This document shows positions 16,432 through 25,235 of a stretch of 64,000 nt of DNA, one piece after another. The stretch comes from Hymenobacter telluris (lineage in GTDB: Bacteria; Bacteroidota; Bacteroidia; Cytophagales; Hymenobacteraceae). A model generated the notes under the pieces. It was not told the DNA's origin. It did no database searches and worked only from the letters and a program-made list of their open reading frames with translations. Where the stretch lies: the NCBI RefSeq assembly GCF_017313265.1, contig NZ_JAFLQZ010000001.1, positions 248,001 through 312,000 on the forward strand, written 5' to 3'. The translations under genes were made by a program, and so were the position numbers. Each line of letters opens with the position of its first letter. Position 1 is the first letter of the stretch.

Positions 16432-17411
16432 TGGAAAAATGTTAAGAATGGAAATGGGTTTTTCCGGCTTGGCCGGAGTGGGAATTTGTGCGGCGGCGCG
16501 CACGTAATCAAGCCGCCTTGACAAACGTCAGGCAACTTCAGGTAAGACTTCTACAATCATGTTTTTGCAACAGTAACCCGGTAAATGGACACGCAAGTTA
16601 CTTGTTTCATGCGGACATCGGAAACGTTTGCGGTTGCTCTATAGGAATAGCACTAATTCCACTTTATTGCGAAATTTCGCTTTCGTAAGCAAAGCTTGGC
16701 CTAATGATGCCTGGAGAACGGCTACAGTATTTATTTACTAGCAGAGGTGGCAGTACAGGCTGCTCCAAATTTGATTACAGCTTTTCAGTGTCTGCTGTGC
16801 AGAATATGAACTCGCACTGTGTCAGTGCTGATAAGTTCAGGATTATAGACTCGGTATGAATGCTGTAGGTAAGTTAGATAGCAAAGCCTTGAAACAGGGG
16901 GCTCAAAACCATAGAAATAAACATTTACTTAGCTAATTGGCCTGTTTTTAGAGGGTATATGTGCTGAATTATAAAGTGGCAGCAACAATCGAAATCCAAG
17001 AGGAGCAGAATAAAACCCCCTTGTTGTGGGTAGGTACGCTCTTGGTAAATCCGCAAAAAACAGCAAATCTAAACCCTGTTACGGCATGATTTTTCACCCG
17101 TTACTCACTTGCAATAGAGGCTGTGTAGCAGCCAAAAAGCAATAAATAGTTGCATTCCAAACGTGCTGAATAAACAGCGTTCTGCTCGTTGGGAAAGAAA
17201 AAATACAATTATTTTTTTTCAACGTAAAAGAGGGGGTGCTGATATTTCGTTACCAGTAATATGTGCCGCAGCGGAGTATTGCTGGCAATCCGGCGCTTCG
17301 TATATGCGGGAAGACAAGCGGGGCGCCTCCTGATTGAAGCTGCGGTGGCCTAGTTATGCGGCCAGACATATTAGTTGCCTGGCCGCATAGCTGATTAGAA
17401 ATGGAATGGCG
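16432..17411. other. 980 bp non-coding region upstream of SusC
   Basis: No convincing gene. It is clearly richer in A and T than the flanking genes. It holds the SusC promoter region with a LacI-like box at 16621-16631 and a TGAC-AAAC-GTCA dyad near 16519. Further on are an A/T hairpin (GAAAAAATA / TTATTTTTTTTC, around 17200) and a GC hairpin TATGCGGCCAG / CTGGCCGCATA at 17355-17389 just beyond the stop of the next gene, which may terminate it although no T-run follows. I could not identify the -7 box of SusC with confidence. Confidence 0.6.
16621..16631. promoter_or_regulatory. LacI-type operator candidate upstream of SusC
   Basis: GAAACGTTTGC, built on the perfect palindrome AAACGTTT (16622-16629) with a central CG, the hallmark of LacI-family operators. 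Similar boxes lie at 18634-18644 and 23195-23204, each upstream of another gene of this glycan locus. No LacI gene is in the window. Confidence 0.5.
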
Positions 17412-18512
17412 CTACTCGACAATAACTTTCTGGCTGGTAGCCTGGTCCCCAACTTTCAACTTCACCAAGTAGGAGCCAGCAGCTAAGTTGCTGAGGGTGT
17501 ACTGCTTGTTGCCAGCCTGTTGTTCGTTGGCGAGGGAGCGTACCAGCTGACCCATAGAGTTATAAACGGCCAACGATACATTCTGCTGACCGTTTACTTT
17601 ATAAGCAACAGTGGTTGCGGCTTGGGCGGGGTTAGGATACACCTGGAAGCCAAGTTCGGCGGCTACCGGATTGCGGCTGCTCAGAACACCCGTGCCAATA
17701 ACGTAAGCCAACGACTGGGTGCCGGCAATAGTAGTGAAGTTCGGGTCAGCTCCGAATACCGTGGTGCGACCAGCCACTTGAGGAATAATATCCGTTGTAA
17801 ATACCCCATCACCATCGGTGAAGGCTACGAACATATCCAAGCGGCTACCAACGGTTACGCCCGTGCCCAGTGTGGAGAGGGGAATCTCGATTTCCCAGCC
17901 GGCATTGTTGGTATTGGCCGTGAGGGTGGCCGTGTTCAAGTACGCGAATTTGCTGCCCGCCAGGTCGAGGGTACTTGGTGCGGTAACTACTGCGCCAGCT
18001 TTGCTGCCCTGTCCAATATACGTGTCGTTGCCAACAGCTACGCTAGTGCCAGTCACGTACGATACGCGGCTGAAATATACATCCGAACTGGTAGCCGAAG
18101 TTGGGCCTACCGAGGCTCGGAACCCGTAATCAACCTGCATGTCCAGCGTAGGGCGGTGCTTGAGCGGCGACGGTGCATCACTGCCACCGGCAAGCTGCAC
18201 CCCAGCCGGAGCGCCTGTCCGGCCTGGCGTGTTCAGGTACAGGATAAGCGCACGGTAGTTGCCCGAAGCTGATTCCGCGGAGCCAGTTACCAGCACATTG
18301 AGTGTGGTAGCAGTGTAGCCCACATACAGCGCCTTCAGGCCTCTATCGGCCTCAGAGTGAGTATTGGTGTAGCTAGCCGCCAACTGGTATTTGCCAATAC
18401 CAGTACCAATTTCAGCAGCGGAAGCCGTGCCGTCCACTGTGAATTGCGCGTTTGCATTGAGCGACGTTGCAGCTAACGCGCCAATTGCAGCAAGAGTAAA
18501 AAGTTTTTTCAT
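17412..18512 (-). CDS. Secreted beta-rich protein with T9SS sorting domain
   Basis: 366 residues from the ATG at 18512 (signal peptide MKKLFTLAAIGALAATSLNA, cleavage before QFTVDG). The mature part (about 22-280) is a beta-rich domain of a type I recall in T9SS proteins: FTVDGTASAAEIG, then ALYVGYTATTLNVLVTGSAE, then GWEIEIPLSTLG. This resembles DOMON/CBM9-like sandwiches that bind sugars or haem. The last 80 residues are a type A T9SS sorting domain (YPNPAQAATTVAYKVNGQQ, ending KVGDQATSQKVIVE). It is exported to the surface. Its position between the GH53 enzyme and SusC suggests a glycan-binding partner of this locus, which is an inference. Function otherwise unknown. Confidence 0.78.
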   Translation of the reverse strand: MKKLFTLAAIGALAATSLNANAQFTVDGTASAAEIGTGIGKYQLAASYTNTHSEADRGLKALYVGYTATTLNVLVTGSAESASGNYRALILYLNTPGRTGAPAGVQLAGGSDAPSPLKHRPTLDMQVDYGFRASVGPTSATSSDVYFSRVSYVTGTSVAVGNDTYIGQGSKAGAVVTAPSTLDLAGSKFAYLNTATLTANTNNAGWEIEIPLSTLGTGVTVGSRLDMFVAFTDGDGVFTTDIIPQVAGRTTVFGADPNFTTIAGTQSLAYVIGTGVLSSRNPVAAELGFQVYPNPAQAATTVAYKVNGQQNVSLAVYNSMGQLVRSLANEQQAGNKQYTLSNLAAGSYLVKLKVGDQATSQKVIVE

Positions 18513-18633
18513 AAAAGAGGGAGTTTTGGGGATAATAGAAGAAAAGCACTGTGCGCCTATCGCCAAGACAACTTGCCCTTACAGGGTAGAAACCGGTGGG
18601 AGTTTGTTGAATCACTAAGGCAAAGACGAAAGT

Positions 18634-18644
18634 ACAAACGTTGT
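18634..18644. promoter_or_regulatory. LacI-type operator candidate upstream of the T9SS protein gene
   Basis: ACAAACGTTGT, a near-palindrome around AACGTT, 122 bp upstream of the ATG at 18512. It resembles the boxes at 16621 and 23195 but is the weakest of the three. Confidence 0.35.
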
Positions 18645-18692
18645 CGTAACGTAAGTACTCACTTTTTGAAATTTAGATACGCTGTAAGCCTA

Positions 18693-20438
18693 CTAAAGCA
18701 AAGAAATTCTCTTCAAAATAGTGGCATCACCATGTACTATTTTCAGAAGGTATACTCCCGGAGTTAGTGCGGCTGGGACAACAAATGACTCTTGCAGAAG
18801 GCCTTTGCGTACAAGGCGCGGCGTACGTAGCATCTGCACTAGCTGCCCGGTAAGGGTATGCAGCGAAATCTGGACGGTTTCGTCTTGGGGTAGCGCGTAT
18901 TCTACGGTGAAGTTTCGGTGGGCAGGATTTGGGAAGACAGAGGCGCTGGAGCCAGCGTGGGCGGCGGGGCCAGTTGTAGCCATTACCTGAGTTGGAACCA
19001 GTTCCACATCGTCGAGGCCGCAGGTATTGCCCGCGTTGGCATTGGAGCGCAGCCCAATTTCGCACTGCCCGTTCGTGACGTTGATGCCGGTTATCTGCAC
19101 CTGCACCCAGTTGGGGTCGGCGGGAATGGCCGTGGTGCGCTCAGCACCGCCGAAGCCGTTGGCATATAGCTCGCACACGTTCTGGCCGCCGCTGCTCTGC
19201 GCCCAGGCCCGCAAGGTATAGGTGCCGTTGGGCAGGTTGGTTACCACCTGTGACGTGCGCACCTGATAAGCAGTAGCCTTGGAATGGGTCAGCTGATACA
19301 GGCTGGCCTGGCCATAGTTCTGGGTGAAATCGGCGTTGTCGTCGCTGGTAGACGTGGTAGTGGTCCAGCCCAAGGGCTGCTGGGTAGGGCCCGTGTACTC
19401 GAAGCCGGGATTATACACCAGGCCCCGGGCTGGCGGCGTATTCAGAAAAGCGTCCAGCGCGGCTGTGGGTTGGCCGTTGCCGCTCCAGGCCCCCAGGCCG
19501 TAGCCGCGCCAGTTGTAAGCCTGCGGTTCCCAGTACAATACGCCCAAGCCTTTGTTGCCGGGCACCGACTGTACTTTGGCCATGAGGTCGAGCAGCATTT
19601 GCTGGGTGGGAATGACGGCGCCAACCGGCATGCCGGTTTCCACTACCATCACCTCCTTGCCAGGGTAGCGCGTCACCATGTCGTTCATGTTGGTGAGGCA
19701 CTGCGCCGTAAGGGTCGGCCAGTTGACGGCCGTGGGGTAAAGCGACATGCCCATGACATCCCAGCGGGCCGCGTTGTTGCGCAACCCATCGAAGATGTAG
19801 CGGAACAAGTTGTTGTTGAAGCCGTTGGAGATGTGCACAATCACCTTGCTGGTGGGATTCACGGCTTTCACGGCCGCATATCCTTGGTCTACCAGCTGTG
19901 CGAAATTGGCCATGTTGGTGGAAGCCCGGCCGTCGGGCCACAGCATGCCGTCGTTGGTTTCGTTGCCAACCTGCACCCACTCCGGTACAATATTGTTGTC
20001 CTTGAGCGAGTCGAGGACGTCGTAGGTGTGGTTGTAGAGGGCGGTTTTCAGCTGCGCGAAGGTCAGGTTCTGCCAGGCCGCGGGCTTGGTTTGCTGACCA
20101 GGGTCGGCCCAGGAGTCGCTGTAGTGGAAGTCAATCAGGAGGCGGAAACCGGCGTTGCGGGCCCGGATGGCTTTGGCTACCACGTCGGCTTTGCCGTTCC
20201 AGCCGCCCGTGGGGTTCACCCACACCCGCAGCCGGATGGTGTTCATATCCTTGCCGCGCAGAATCTGAAACAAATCCTGCTGCGTGCCGGCGTTGTTGTA
20301 GAACTGGTAGCCGGCCGCTTCCATCTCCGTAACCCAGCCAACATCAGCTCCTTTGGCGAAAACTGGCGTTTGGGCCTTCGCCACAGGCCCGCTGCATAAG
20401 GCCGCAACCAAGCCAATAAGCTGTAGAATTTTTTTCAT
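18693..20438 (-). CDS. GH53 arabinogalactan endo-beta-1,4-galactanase with T9SS domain
   Basis: 581 residues from the ATG at 20438; the open frame continues 78 codons upstream into the preceding gene, but the signal peptide MKKILQLIGLVAALCSGPVA marks the start. The GH53 barrel spans about 25-345: KGADVGWVTEMEAAGYQF, NTIRLRVWVNP, LLIDFHYSDSWADPGQQTKP, WVQVGNETNDGMLWPDG (acid/base Glu near 161) and VMVVETGMP (nucleophile Glu near 264). A carbohydrate-binding-like beta domain follows (about 350-490, NPGFEYTGPTQQPLGW), then a type A T9SS sorting domain (VFPNPAHRNFTVEYALPQ to the end). It should cut beta-1,4-galactan side chains of pectin outside the cell. It follows the clan GH-A gene by 58 bp in the same operon. 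Confidence 0.92.
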   Translation of the reverse strand: MKKILQLIGLVAALCSGPVAKAQTPVFAKGADVGWVTEMEAAGYQFYNNAGTQQDLFQILRGKDMNTIRLRVWVNPTGGWNGKADVVAKAIRARNAGFRLLIDFHYSDSWADPGQQTKPAAWQNLTFAQLKTALYNHTYDVLDSLKDNNIVPEWVQVGNETNDGMLWPDGRASTNMANFAQLVDQGYAAVKAVNPTSKVIVHISNGFNNNLFRYIFDGLRNNAARWDVMGMSLYPTAVNWPTLTAQCLTNMNDMVTRYPGKEVMVVETGMPVGAVIPTQQMLLDLMAKVQSVPGNKGLGVLYWEPQAYNWRGYGLGAWSGNGQPTAALDAFLNTPPARGLVYNPGFEYTGPTQQPLGWTTTTSTSDDNADFTQNYGQASLYQLTHSKATAYQVRTSQVVTNLPNGTYTLRAWAQSSGGQNVCELYANGFGGAERTTAIPADPNWVQVQITGINVTNGQCEIGLRSNANAGNTCGLDDVELVPTQVMATTGPAAHAGSSASVFPNPAHRNFTVEYALPQDETVQISLHTLTGQLVQMLRTPRLVRKGLLQESFVVPAALTPGVYLLKIVHGDATILKRISLL

Positions 20439-20496
20439 GGGACGGTGGGTATTTTTAGGAGTAGATAAGAACGAGAGAAGCAAGTGGCGCGGCTGC

Positions 20497-23118
20497 TTAC
20501 TGCAACGAAACCGATTCGAGGTCGAGGTGGCGCTGACCCGTGGCAGGAGCTGGTGCATCGAATACCACTTGCAGTACTTCGGCTTCGGGGAGGCGCAGAG
20601 CGGGTTGAGCGTTAGGCTTATACGTGAGCGGCAAGAAACCAGGGTAGGGGCGAGGTACCAACAGCAGCGCATCAGCCTGGAACGCCGACAACGGAATCCG
20701 TTGGGTTTGCACTTCGGGCCCTAGCTGCACCGTAGCGGAGTAGGCAGTGGCGTCTTTGGTTGTGAGTACCACTTTTACGGTAGTAGCCTCACTGGCGCGG
20801 CCTTTTACTACCACTTCCTTGAAACCCGCTAAATCCGTAGTACGGCCCACCAGCTTATCAGCAAAATAGGCGCGCAAAACGGCCGCCGGCCCCACCGTAG
20901 CAGCGGGCTGCGACTGACCAACGCGGGGCGCACCTTGCACGAGGCGCAAGGCCAGGTCGCCGGCCGGGGTGGTAACGTAGTCGGTCCAGGCGGTGCTGGC
21001 CAGGCCGCGGGCCTCTACCCGTTCCTGGTCGTAGCGGGCCTGGAACAGCGGGAGCGGAGCACTCGGGGCTACAATGGGAGTGGCATAGTGCTCGGGGTGG
21101 TAGTAGTTCCAGTCGCGGGGCTGGCCGGGGAAGCCGCCTGGGAACGTAATAGGGTACTTGTGTATGCCTTTGCGCACCACAAACCAATAGCGCAATTCAC
21201 CAGCGTACAGCAACTCGGCAGGCACAGTGGCTTCCACGGTGGCGTATTTGGGGCTGGTTGTGGGCAGCGTAAGGGTACGGCCGTAGTAGTGCTGGGCCAC
21301 CAGATACACACTGTCCTGTGGGTCAAGGTTGGTGATAGTAGCAGTGATGCGTAGCGGCTGCCCTACTGCGGCCTGAACTGGCGGCGTGTGGCGTATCTGC
21401 TGCAAAATTCCTTCAGGAAAATCGACCAATCTTGGCGCGTGGAAATCCCGTAATTCGCCGCCGTTGAAAGGAGTACGGGGTATGAAAGCATCCGTGGATT
21501 TGCCGTTAGCGGCCAGCACGTACACCCCCGGCTTCACAGTGGTACGGCCATCGGTGGTTTGAACCCGGGTGCCCCAAATATCATCTAGGGGGCGCAGCGA
21601 AAAGCCAGGACCGACGTCGGGCAGCGTTATTTGCAGTGGCTGCTCGTTCCAAAAAATCAGGGTAACGGGCTTGCTGAGCGAGGCTTTTTCAAACGGGTCC
21701 TTAACAGGAACGGCATCGGGCATCACCTCCAGGCGCCACACGCCGGGGGCCAGCTTATCCAGGAAATAGGCGCCGGTGCCACCGTAGCGCACCACCGGCG
21801 ACGAGCCCACGCCGGCCAGGTGCTGCAACTTGGCGGGTTGCCTGGGCTGGGTGCTGGTGTTGGCGGTGTAGTAGAACTCCTCCGGCGTGTTCATCTCACT
21901 CAGCTGCTGCCGGTAGCTTACCCGAAACGCGCCAAACACCGAATCCTGCGGGTAGCGCCCGAACGACTGTCCGCGCTTCACCTGATGGAACACTTTCGAG
22001 GCAATCAGCAAGCTGAGGGCCTTGGCCGGCGTGTAGGCCAAGTTCAGGTAGTGGGTCTGGTACTCGGTGTTGGCGTACGCAATGGACATCGGGTCGTAGG
22101 CAAACTGGGTGGCCCACTGAAAGCCGGCCTCGCGGAAGCTGCGCGCCATAAACGGGTACATCACCGGCTGAATAATATCGGCCGACTCGAACTCGTAAAT
22201 CATACGGGCCTTGCTGGTGAAGCGCTTATCGGTACGGAACGGAATCGGGTACTGGTCCACGAAGGGCAGGAAATTGCCGCGCAGCTCGTGCCCGGCCACC
22301 AAGCCCTGCGGGTACCATTGGAACGTTAGGCCGTCCACCTTGGCATTCAGGATGGCCTCGTACACGTCGGGGTTTTCCGACACGTTGTAGAACACCGGCT
22401 TGCGGCAGCCCGTGGCCCGAATGGCCTCGGCCATGCGGTTGGCAAAGCTGGTTACCTGCGCCTCGGGCTTGTGGTAGCGCGGCTCGTTGCACACCTCAAA
22501 GGCAATAATGTCCTGGTCTTCGCGAATAAGCTGCTTGGTGTAAGGGTTGCGGTGGTTGAGGAACTGCGTCAGGTACTTCTCCTGCGCCAGAATGGCACGC
22601 GGGTTGGTGTAGGCCTGGGTTTTCGAGTAGATGCTGGAAAAGCCCGTGCCGGTGTCGGGCTCGGGGTAGCCGTTGTTCCAGTAGGCAATGGGTGTCAGGA
22701 TGATTTTGATGCCGCGCTGCTTGAGCTCGGCCACCAGAAAATCAAGCAGTTTCAGGTGCTCGTTCTGCTGCAAATTGCCCAGCGTATCCGTTATTTCCAC
22801 GTCCCAGACGTGCACCCGAAACGCATCCACCCCCAGCCGCGAAAGGTGGTACACATCCTCCCGGATGGCCTGCTCGTGCAATATTCCTGACAGCTTGTTA
22901 TAGCCTTGGTGTGCCCGGTAGGAGTAGGCAAACGGCATGGTATAGTTCACGCCGAACAGCGCCACTTCCTTTTTACCCTGCTGCCAGCGCAACACGCCCT
23001 GCTTGTCCACAAAAACGTCGCCTTTGGGATGTGCAGGAGTGGTCTGCGCTCTGGTTGCTGTGGGAAGAGTAGCGCAGCAAGCAAGGGCAACGAAAAGCGT
23101 GAGTAAACGGGTAAGCAT
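20497..23118 (-). CDS. Clan GH-A glycoside hydrolase (cellulase-like, possibly a galactosidase)
   Basis: 873 residues with a signal peptide ending TATRAQ. A TIM-barrel glycosidase domain follows (about 40-420) with FGVNYTMPFAYSYRAH, VDAFRVHVWDVE and IILTPIAYWNNGYP. The acid/base Glu lies in FEVCNEPRYH (about 211) and the nucleophile Glu in ARMIYEFESAD (about 310), the two-Glu pattern of retaining clan GH-A enzymes such as GH5. The remaining 450 residues are beta-rich (a PGVYVLAANGK segment, an Ig-like domain near 570-650, and a CBM-like end). There is no T9SS domain, so it is probably periplasmic. Next to GH53 it could release galactose from galacto-oligosaccharides, as GH147-like enzymes do in galactan loci. 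Family placement needs a profile search. Confidence 0.75.
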   Translation of the reverse strand: MLTRLLTLFVALACCATLPTATRAQTTPAHPKGDVFVDKQGVLRWQQGKKEVALFGVNYTMPFAYSYRAHQGYNKLSGILHEQAIREDVYHLSRLGVDAFRVHVWDVEITDTLGNLQQNEHLKLLDFLVAELKQRGIKIILTPIAYWNNGYPEPDTGTGFSSIYSKTQAYTNPRAILAQEKYLTQFLNHRNPYTKQLIREDQDIIAFEVCNEPRYHKPEAQVTSFANRMAEAIRATGCRKPVFYNVSENPDVYEAILNAKVDGLTFQWYPQGLVAGHELRGNFLPFVDQYPIPFRTDKRFTSKARMIYEFESADIIQPVMYPFMARSFREAGFQWATQFAYDPMSIAYANTEYQTHYLNLAYTPAKALSLLIASKVFHQVKRGQSFGRYPQDSVFGAFRVSYRQQLSEMNTPEEFYYTANTSTQPRQPAKLQHLAGVGSSPVVRYGGTGAYFLDKLAPGVWRLEVMPDAVPVKDPFEKASLSKPVTLIFWNEQPLQITLPDVGPGFSLRPLDDIWGTRVQTTDGRTTVKPGVYVLAANGKSTDAFIPRTPFNGGELRDFHAPRLVDFPEGILQQIRHTPPVQAAVGQPLRITATITNLDPQDSVYLVAQHYYGRTLTLPTTSPKYATVEATVPAELLYAGELRYWFVVRKGIHKYPITFPGGFPGQPRDWNYYHPEHYATPIVAPSAPLPLFQARYDQERVEARGLASTAWTDYVTTPAGDLALRLVQGAPRVGQSQPAATVGPAAVLRAYFADKLVGRTTDLAGFKEVVVKGRASEATTVKVVLTTKDATAYSATVQLGPEVQTQRIPLSAFQADALLLVPRPYPGFLPLTYKPNAQPALRLPEAEVLQVVFDAPAPATGQRHLDLESVSLQ

Positions 23119-23194
23119 GAAGTGGTAATTAGATGAAAATCTGCCGTCGTTTTGTGAAAACGGGCTGAAAGGTAGCCCTTAAAGCTACTACAGA

Positions 23195-23204
23195 CAAACG
23201 TTTG
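23195..23204. promoter_or_regulatory. LacI-type operator candidate, perfect palindrome
   Basis: CAAACGTTTG, a perfect 10 bp palindrome with central CG, 77 bp upstream of the clan GH-A gene start and within the divergent region shared with the esterase gene. Strongest of the three boxes of this locus. Confidence 0.5.
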
Positions 23205-23587
23205 CATTAATCCACTTAAAACTAGAGAATTCCGCAAGCCACAAATTCAGTTGCCTAACCTGCCTTCCATTTAGGATACGAAACAAAGGAAAGGCTTCTG
23301 GAATTTAGATAGCAAGACAGTTTTATGTGCTTTTCTGATTTCGCAGAAGGGGGTGCACCCCCAACAATGCAGTGGCTTGCTTTTACGCATTCGTTTGCGT
23401 TTTGTAAGCAGTATGTTCATTTTTGCAGCTCAAAAAAAATCACTATTTCCTTCCGGATAAGTACTAAAAATCAAGCATCGACAGCAACGCTTGATCCTGC
23501 TGAACCGCTCAGGCGCAAAGCTGGTAGTCGGCACCAAATAACTGGAGCCCGGTAGCGTAGCCGTGTGGCAGGAGCAGAGACTGTGAG

Positions 23588-23750
23588 CTAGCAAGCCGGT
23601 TCCCCTCCTTTTTTAAGGAAGGGTGGCTAGAGGCCGGGGTGGTAAAATCGTTAGAACGACAACTAGCTCTATTTCCTGGTTCTAATTAATCACCCATAAC
23701 CCACACCTCTTTAATGCGCAGAATTTGAAAGAGGGGAACTAGCTTTTTAG
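23588..23750. repeat. Degenerate inverted repeat of the CCCCTCC/GAGGGGAAC family
   Basis: GGTTCCCCTCCTTTTTTAAG on the left and AAAGAGGGGAACTAG followed by CTTTTTAG on the right. The outer words match the arms of the element at 4149-4289, but the centre has diverged and arm pairing is partial. It ends about 40 bp upstream of the esterase gene. Confidence 0.6.
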
Positions 23751-23789
23751 CGCCTACCTTCCGAACTCTTCTTAACTCACTTAACTTCT

Positions 23790-24977
23790 ATGCGTATCCT
23801 GTTGTTGCTGGTTGGGCTGTTAATATGGGCGGAGCGCTTATCGGCGCAAACCACGATTAGTATAGTGCGGGTGCCAGCCACTACGCCGGCCGATGCTGTG
23901 CTGTATATAGCAGGCTCTTTCAACAACCGGGACCCGGGCAGTACCGCCTACGCTTTTACCCGCCGCCCCGATGGCACCTATCAATTCATATTGCCCCCTA
24001 CGGTGAAAGGTCCTGTCGAATACAAAATCACGCGCGGCACCTGGGCTTCGGCGGAAACTAATGCGAAACACGAGGGCATCGAGAACCACCGCTTCACTGT
24101 GGGTAGCGGCCGGGCCATAGTGGAAATGCAGGTAGAGAACTGGCAGGATTTCGGCGGCAGCAACAAGCCCTGTGAAAGCACCGCCCTGCAACCCAACGTG
24201 CAGATAATCAGCACCACGTTCAACATACCGCAGCTCAAACGTACTCGCCGCATCTGGGTGTACCTGCCCAACGACTACGCCGCCAGCGCCGCCAAACGCT
24301 ACCCCGTGCTCTACATGCACGACGGCCAGAACGTGTTTGATGCCTGCACCAGCTTTGCCGGCGAGTGGGACGTAGATGAAACGCTGAGCGAGCTACAAAA
24401 GCAGGGCCTCGATGCTACCGGCTCCATTGTGGTGGCCGTAGACCACGGCGGCACCGAACGGCTCAACGAACTTTCGCCCTGGCGCAACCTCAAGCTCGGC
24501 GGCGGCCAGGGCGACCAGTACGTGGACTTTCTGGTGCAAACCCTCAAGCCCTACATCGACGCCAACTACCGCACCCTCACCGGCCGCGAGTTTACGGGCA
24601 TTGCCGGCAGCAGCATGGGCGGCCTCATTTCCACTTACGCCGCCCTGAAGTACCCCATGGTGTACAGCAAAGTAGGCGTGTTTTCGCCGGCATTCTGGTT
24701 TGCTAAGGATTCCTTGATGGAATACATGCGCCGCCACCCCGCCAACCCTGATACGCGCTTTTATTTTGTGTGTGGCACCACCGAAGGCCAAAGTATGGTG
24801 CCCTTCATGCAAACCGTGCACGATGCACTGCTGCGCGGTGGCATACCGGCCGCCAACCTGAGCTTCAACCCGCGCACCGATGGGCAGCATTCTGAGTGGT
24901 TCTGGCGGCGTGAGTTTCCAGCGGCCTATCGTTGGCTGTCGGCACCGGCAGAGGAGAGGGTGAAAAGCAGGAAATAG
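23790..24977 (+). CDS. Secreted alpha/beta-hydrolase, esterase D/CE1-like, with N-terminal starch-binding-like fold
   Basis: 395 residues, signal peptide ending ERLSAQ. Residues about 22-115 form a CBM20-like beta-sandwich (TISIVRVPATTPADAVLYIA, then GSFNNRDPGS). The catalytic domain (about 135-385) is of the putative-esterase (PF00756) type: RRIWVYLPNDYAAS, RYPVLYMHDGQNVFDA, a nucleophile elbow GSSMGG with Ser near 275, and a C-terminal GQHSEWFWRREFP that supplies the catalytic His. Such enzymes remove acetyl or feruloyl groups from plant polysaccharides. Divergent to the glycosidase gene and sharing its regulatory region, it fits a role in deacylating the same glycan, though the natural ester is unknown. 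Confidence 0.82.
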   Translation: MRILLLLVGLLIWAERLSAQTTISIVRVPATTPADAVLYIAGSFNNRDPGSTAYAFTRRPDGTYQFILPPTVKGPVEYKITRGTWASAETNAKHEGIENHRFTVGSGRAIVEMQVENWQDFGGSNKPCESTALQPNVQIISTTFNIPQLKRTRRIWVYLPNDYAASAAKRYPVLYMHDGQNVFDACTSFAGEWDVDETLSELQKQGLDATGSIVVAVDHGGTERLNELSPWRNLKLGGGQGDQYVDFLVQTLKPYIDANYRTLTGREFTGIAGSSMGGLISTYAALKYPMVYSKVGVFSPAFWFAKDSLMEYMRRHPANPDTRFYFVCGTTEGQSMVPFMQTVHDALLRGGIPAANLSFNPRTDGQHSEWFWRREFPAAYRWLSAPAEERVKSRK

Positions 24978-25061
24978 CGAAATGCGTAACTGGCTTTGCT
25001 ATTATAGCAACTACATGCCTGGATTATTGCCATTGCTTCAACAAGAAAACCAACATTTTGC

Positions 25062-25091
25062 TTGCTCGATAAAATGTCTGCCGTACCTTTG
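25062..25091 (+). promoter_or_regulatory. Promoter of the trp operon
   Basis: TTG at 25062-25064, 19 bp spacer, then TACCTTTG at 25084-25091, a perfect match to the Bacteroidota -7 consensus TAnnTTTG. Transcription would start near 25095, about 28 bp before the leader peptide ATG. Confidence 0.75.
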
Positions 25092-25122
25092 TGCCACTCA
25101 ACGCCCTAAACGACTCCTGGCA

Positions 25123-25200
25123 ATGACCGTTTCAATGATGCAGCAAGGCTGGTGGTGGCCCCTCGGAAATTCCGGACGGGACATCCTGTGCGTGCGTTAA
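25123..25200 (+). CDS. trpL: trp operon leader peptide with three consecutive Trp codons
   Basis: A 25-codon open frame starts with ATG at 25123 and ends with TAA at 25198-25200. Codons 10-12 (25150-25158) are three TGG in a row, giving the motif GWWWP. Trp is the rarest residue in most proteins, so a triplet in a short frame directly between a strong promoter and an intrinsic terminator in front of trpE is the classic mark of ribosome-mediated attenuation. Charged tRNA-Trp would let the ribosome run to the stop; shortage would stall it at 25150-25158. Being so short, the frame is easy to miss by gene callers. Confidence 0.85.
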   Translation: MTVSMMQQGWWWPLGNSGRDILCVR

Positions 25201-25235
25201 GGCTCTTGAAACTCCTCTCCGCAACGACTCTACAG

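Larger units (their letters stand above)
23119..23789. other. 671 bp divergent intergenic region
   Basis: Lies between the divergent glycosidase and esterase genes. It contains a LacI-like box (23195-23204), an exact 14 bp palindrome GGGGGTGCACCCCC (23349-23362) and a repeat element (23588-23750). I find no coding potential: the 76-codon open frame around 23325-23555 has no start context or recognisable content. Confidence 0.6.
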
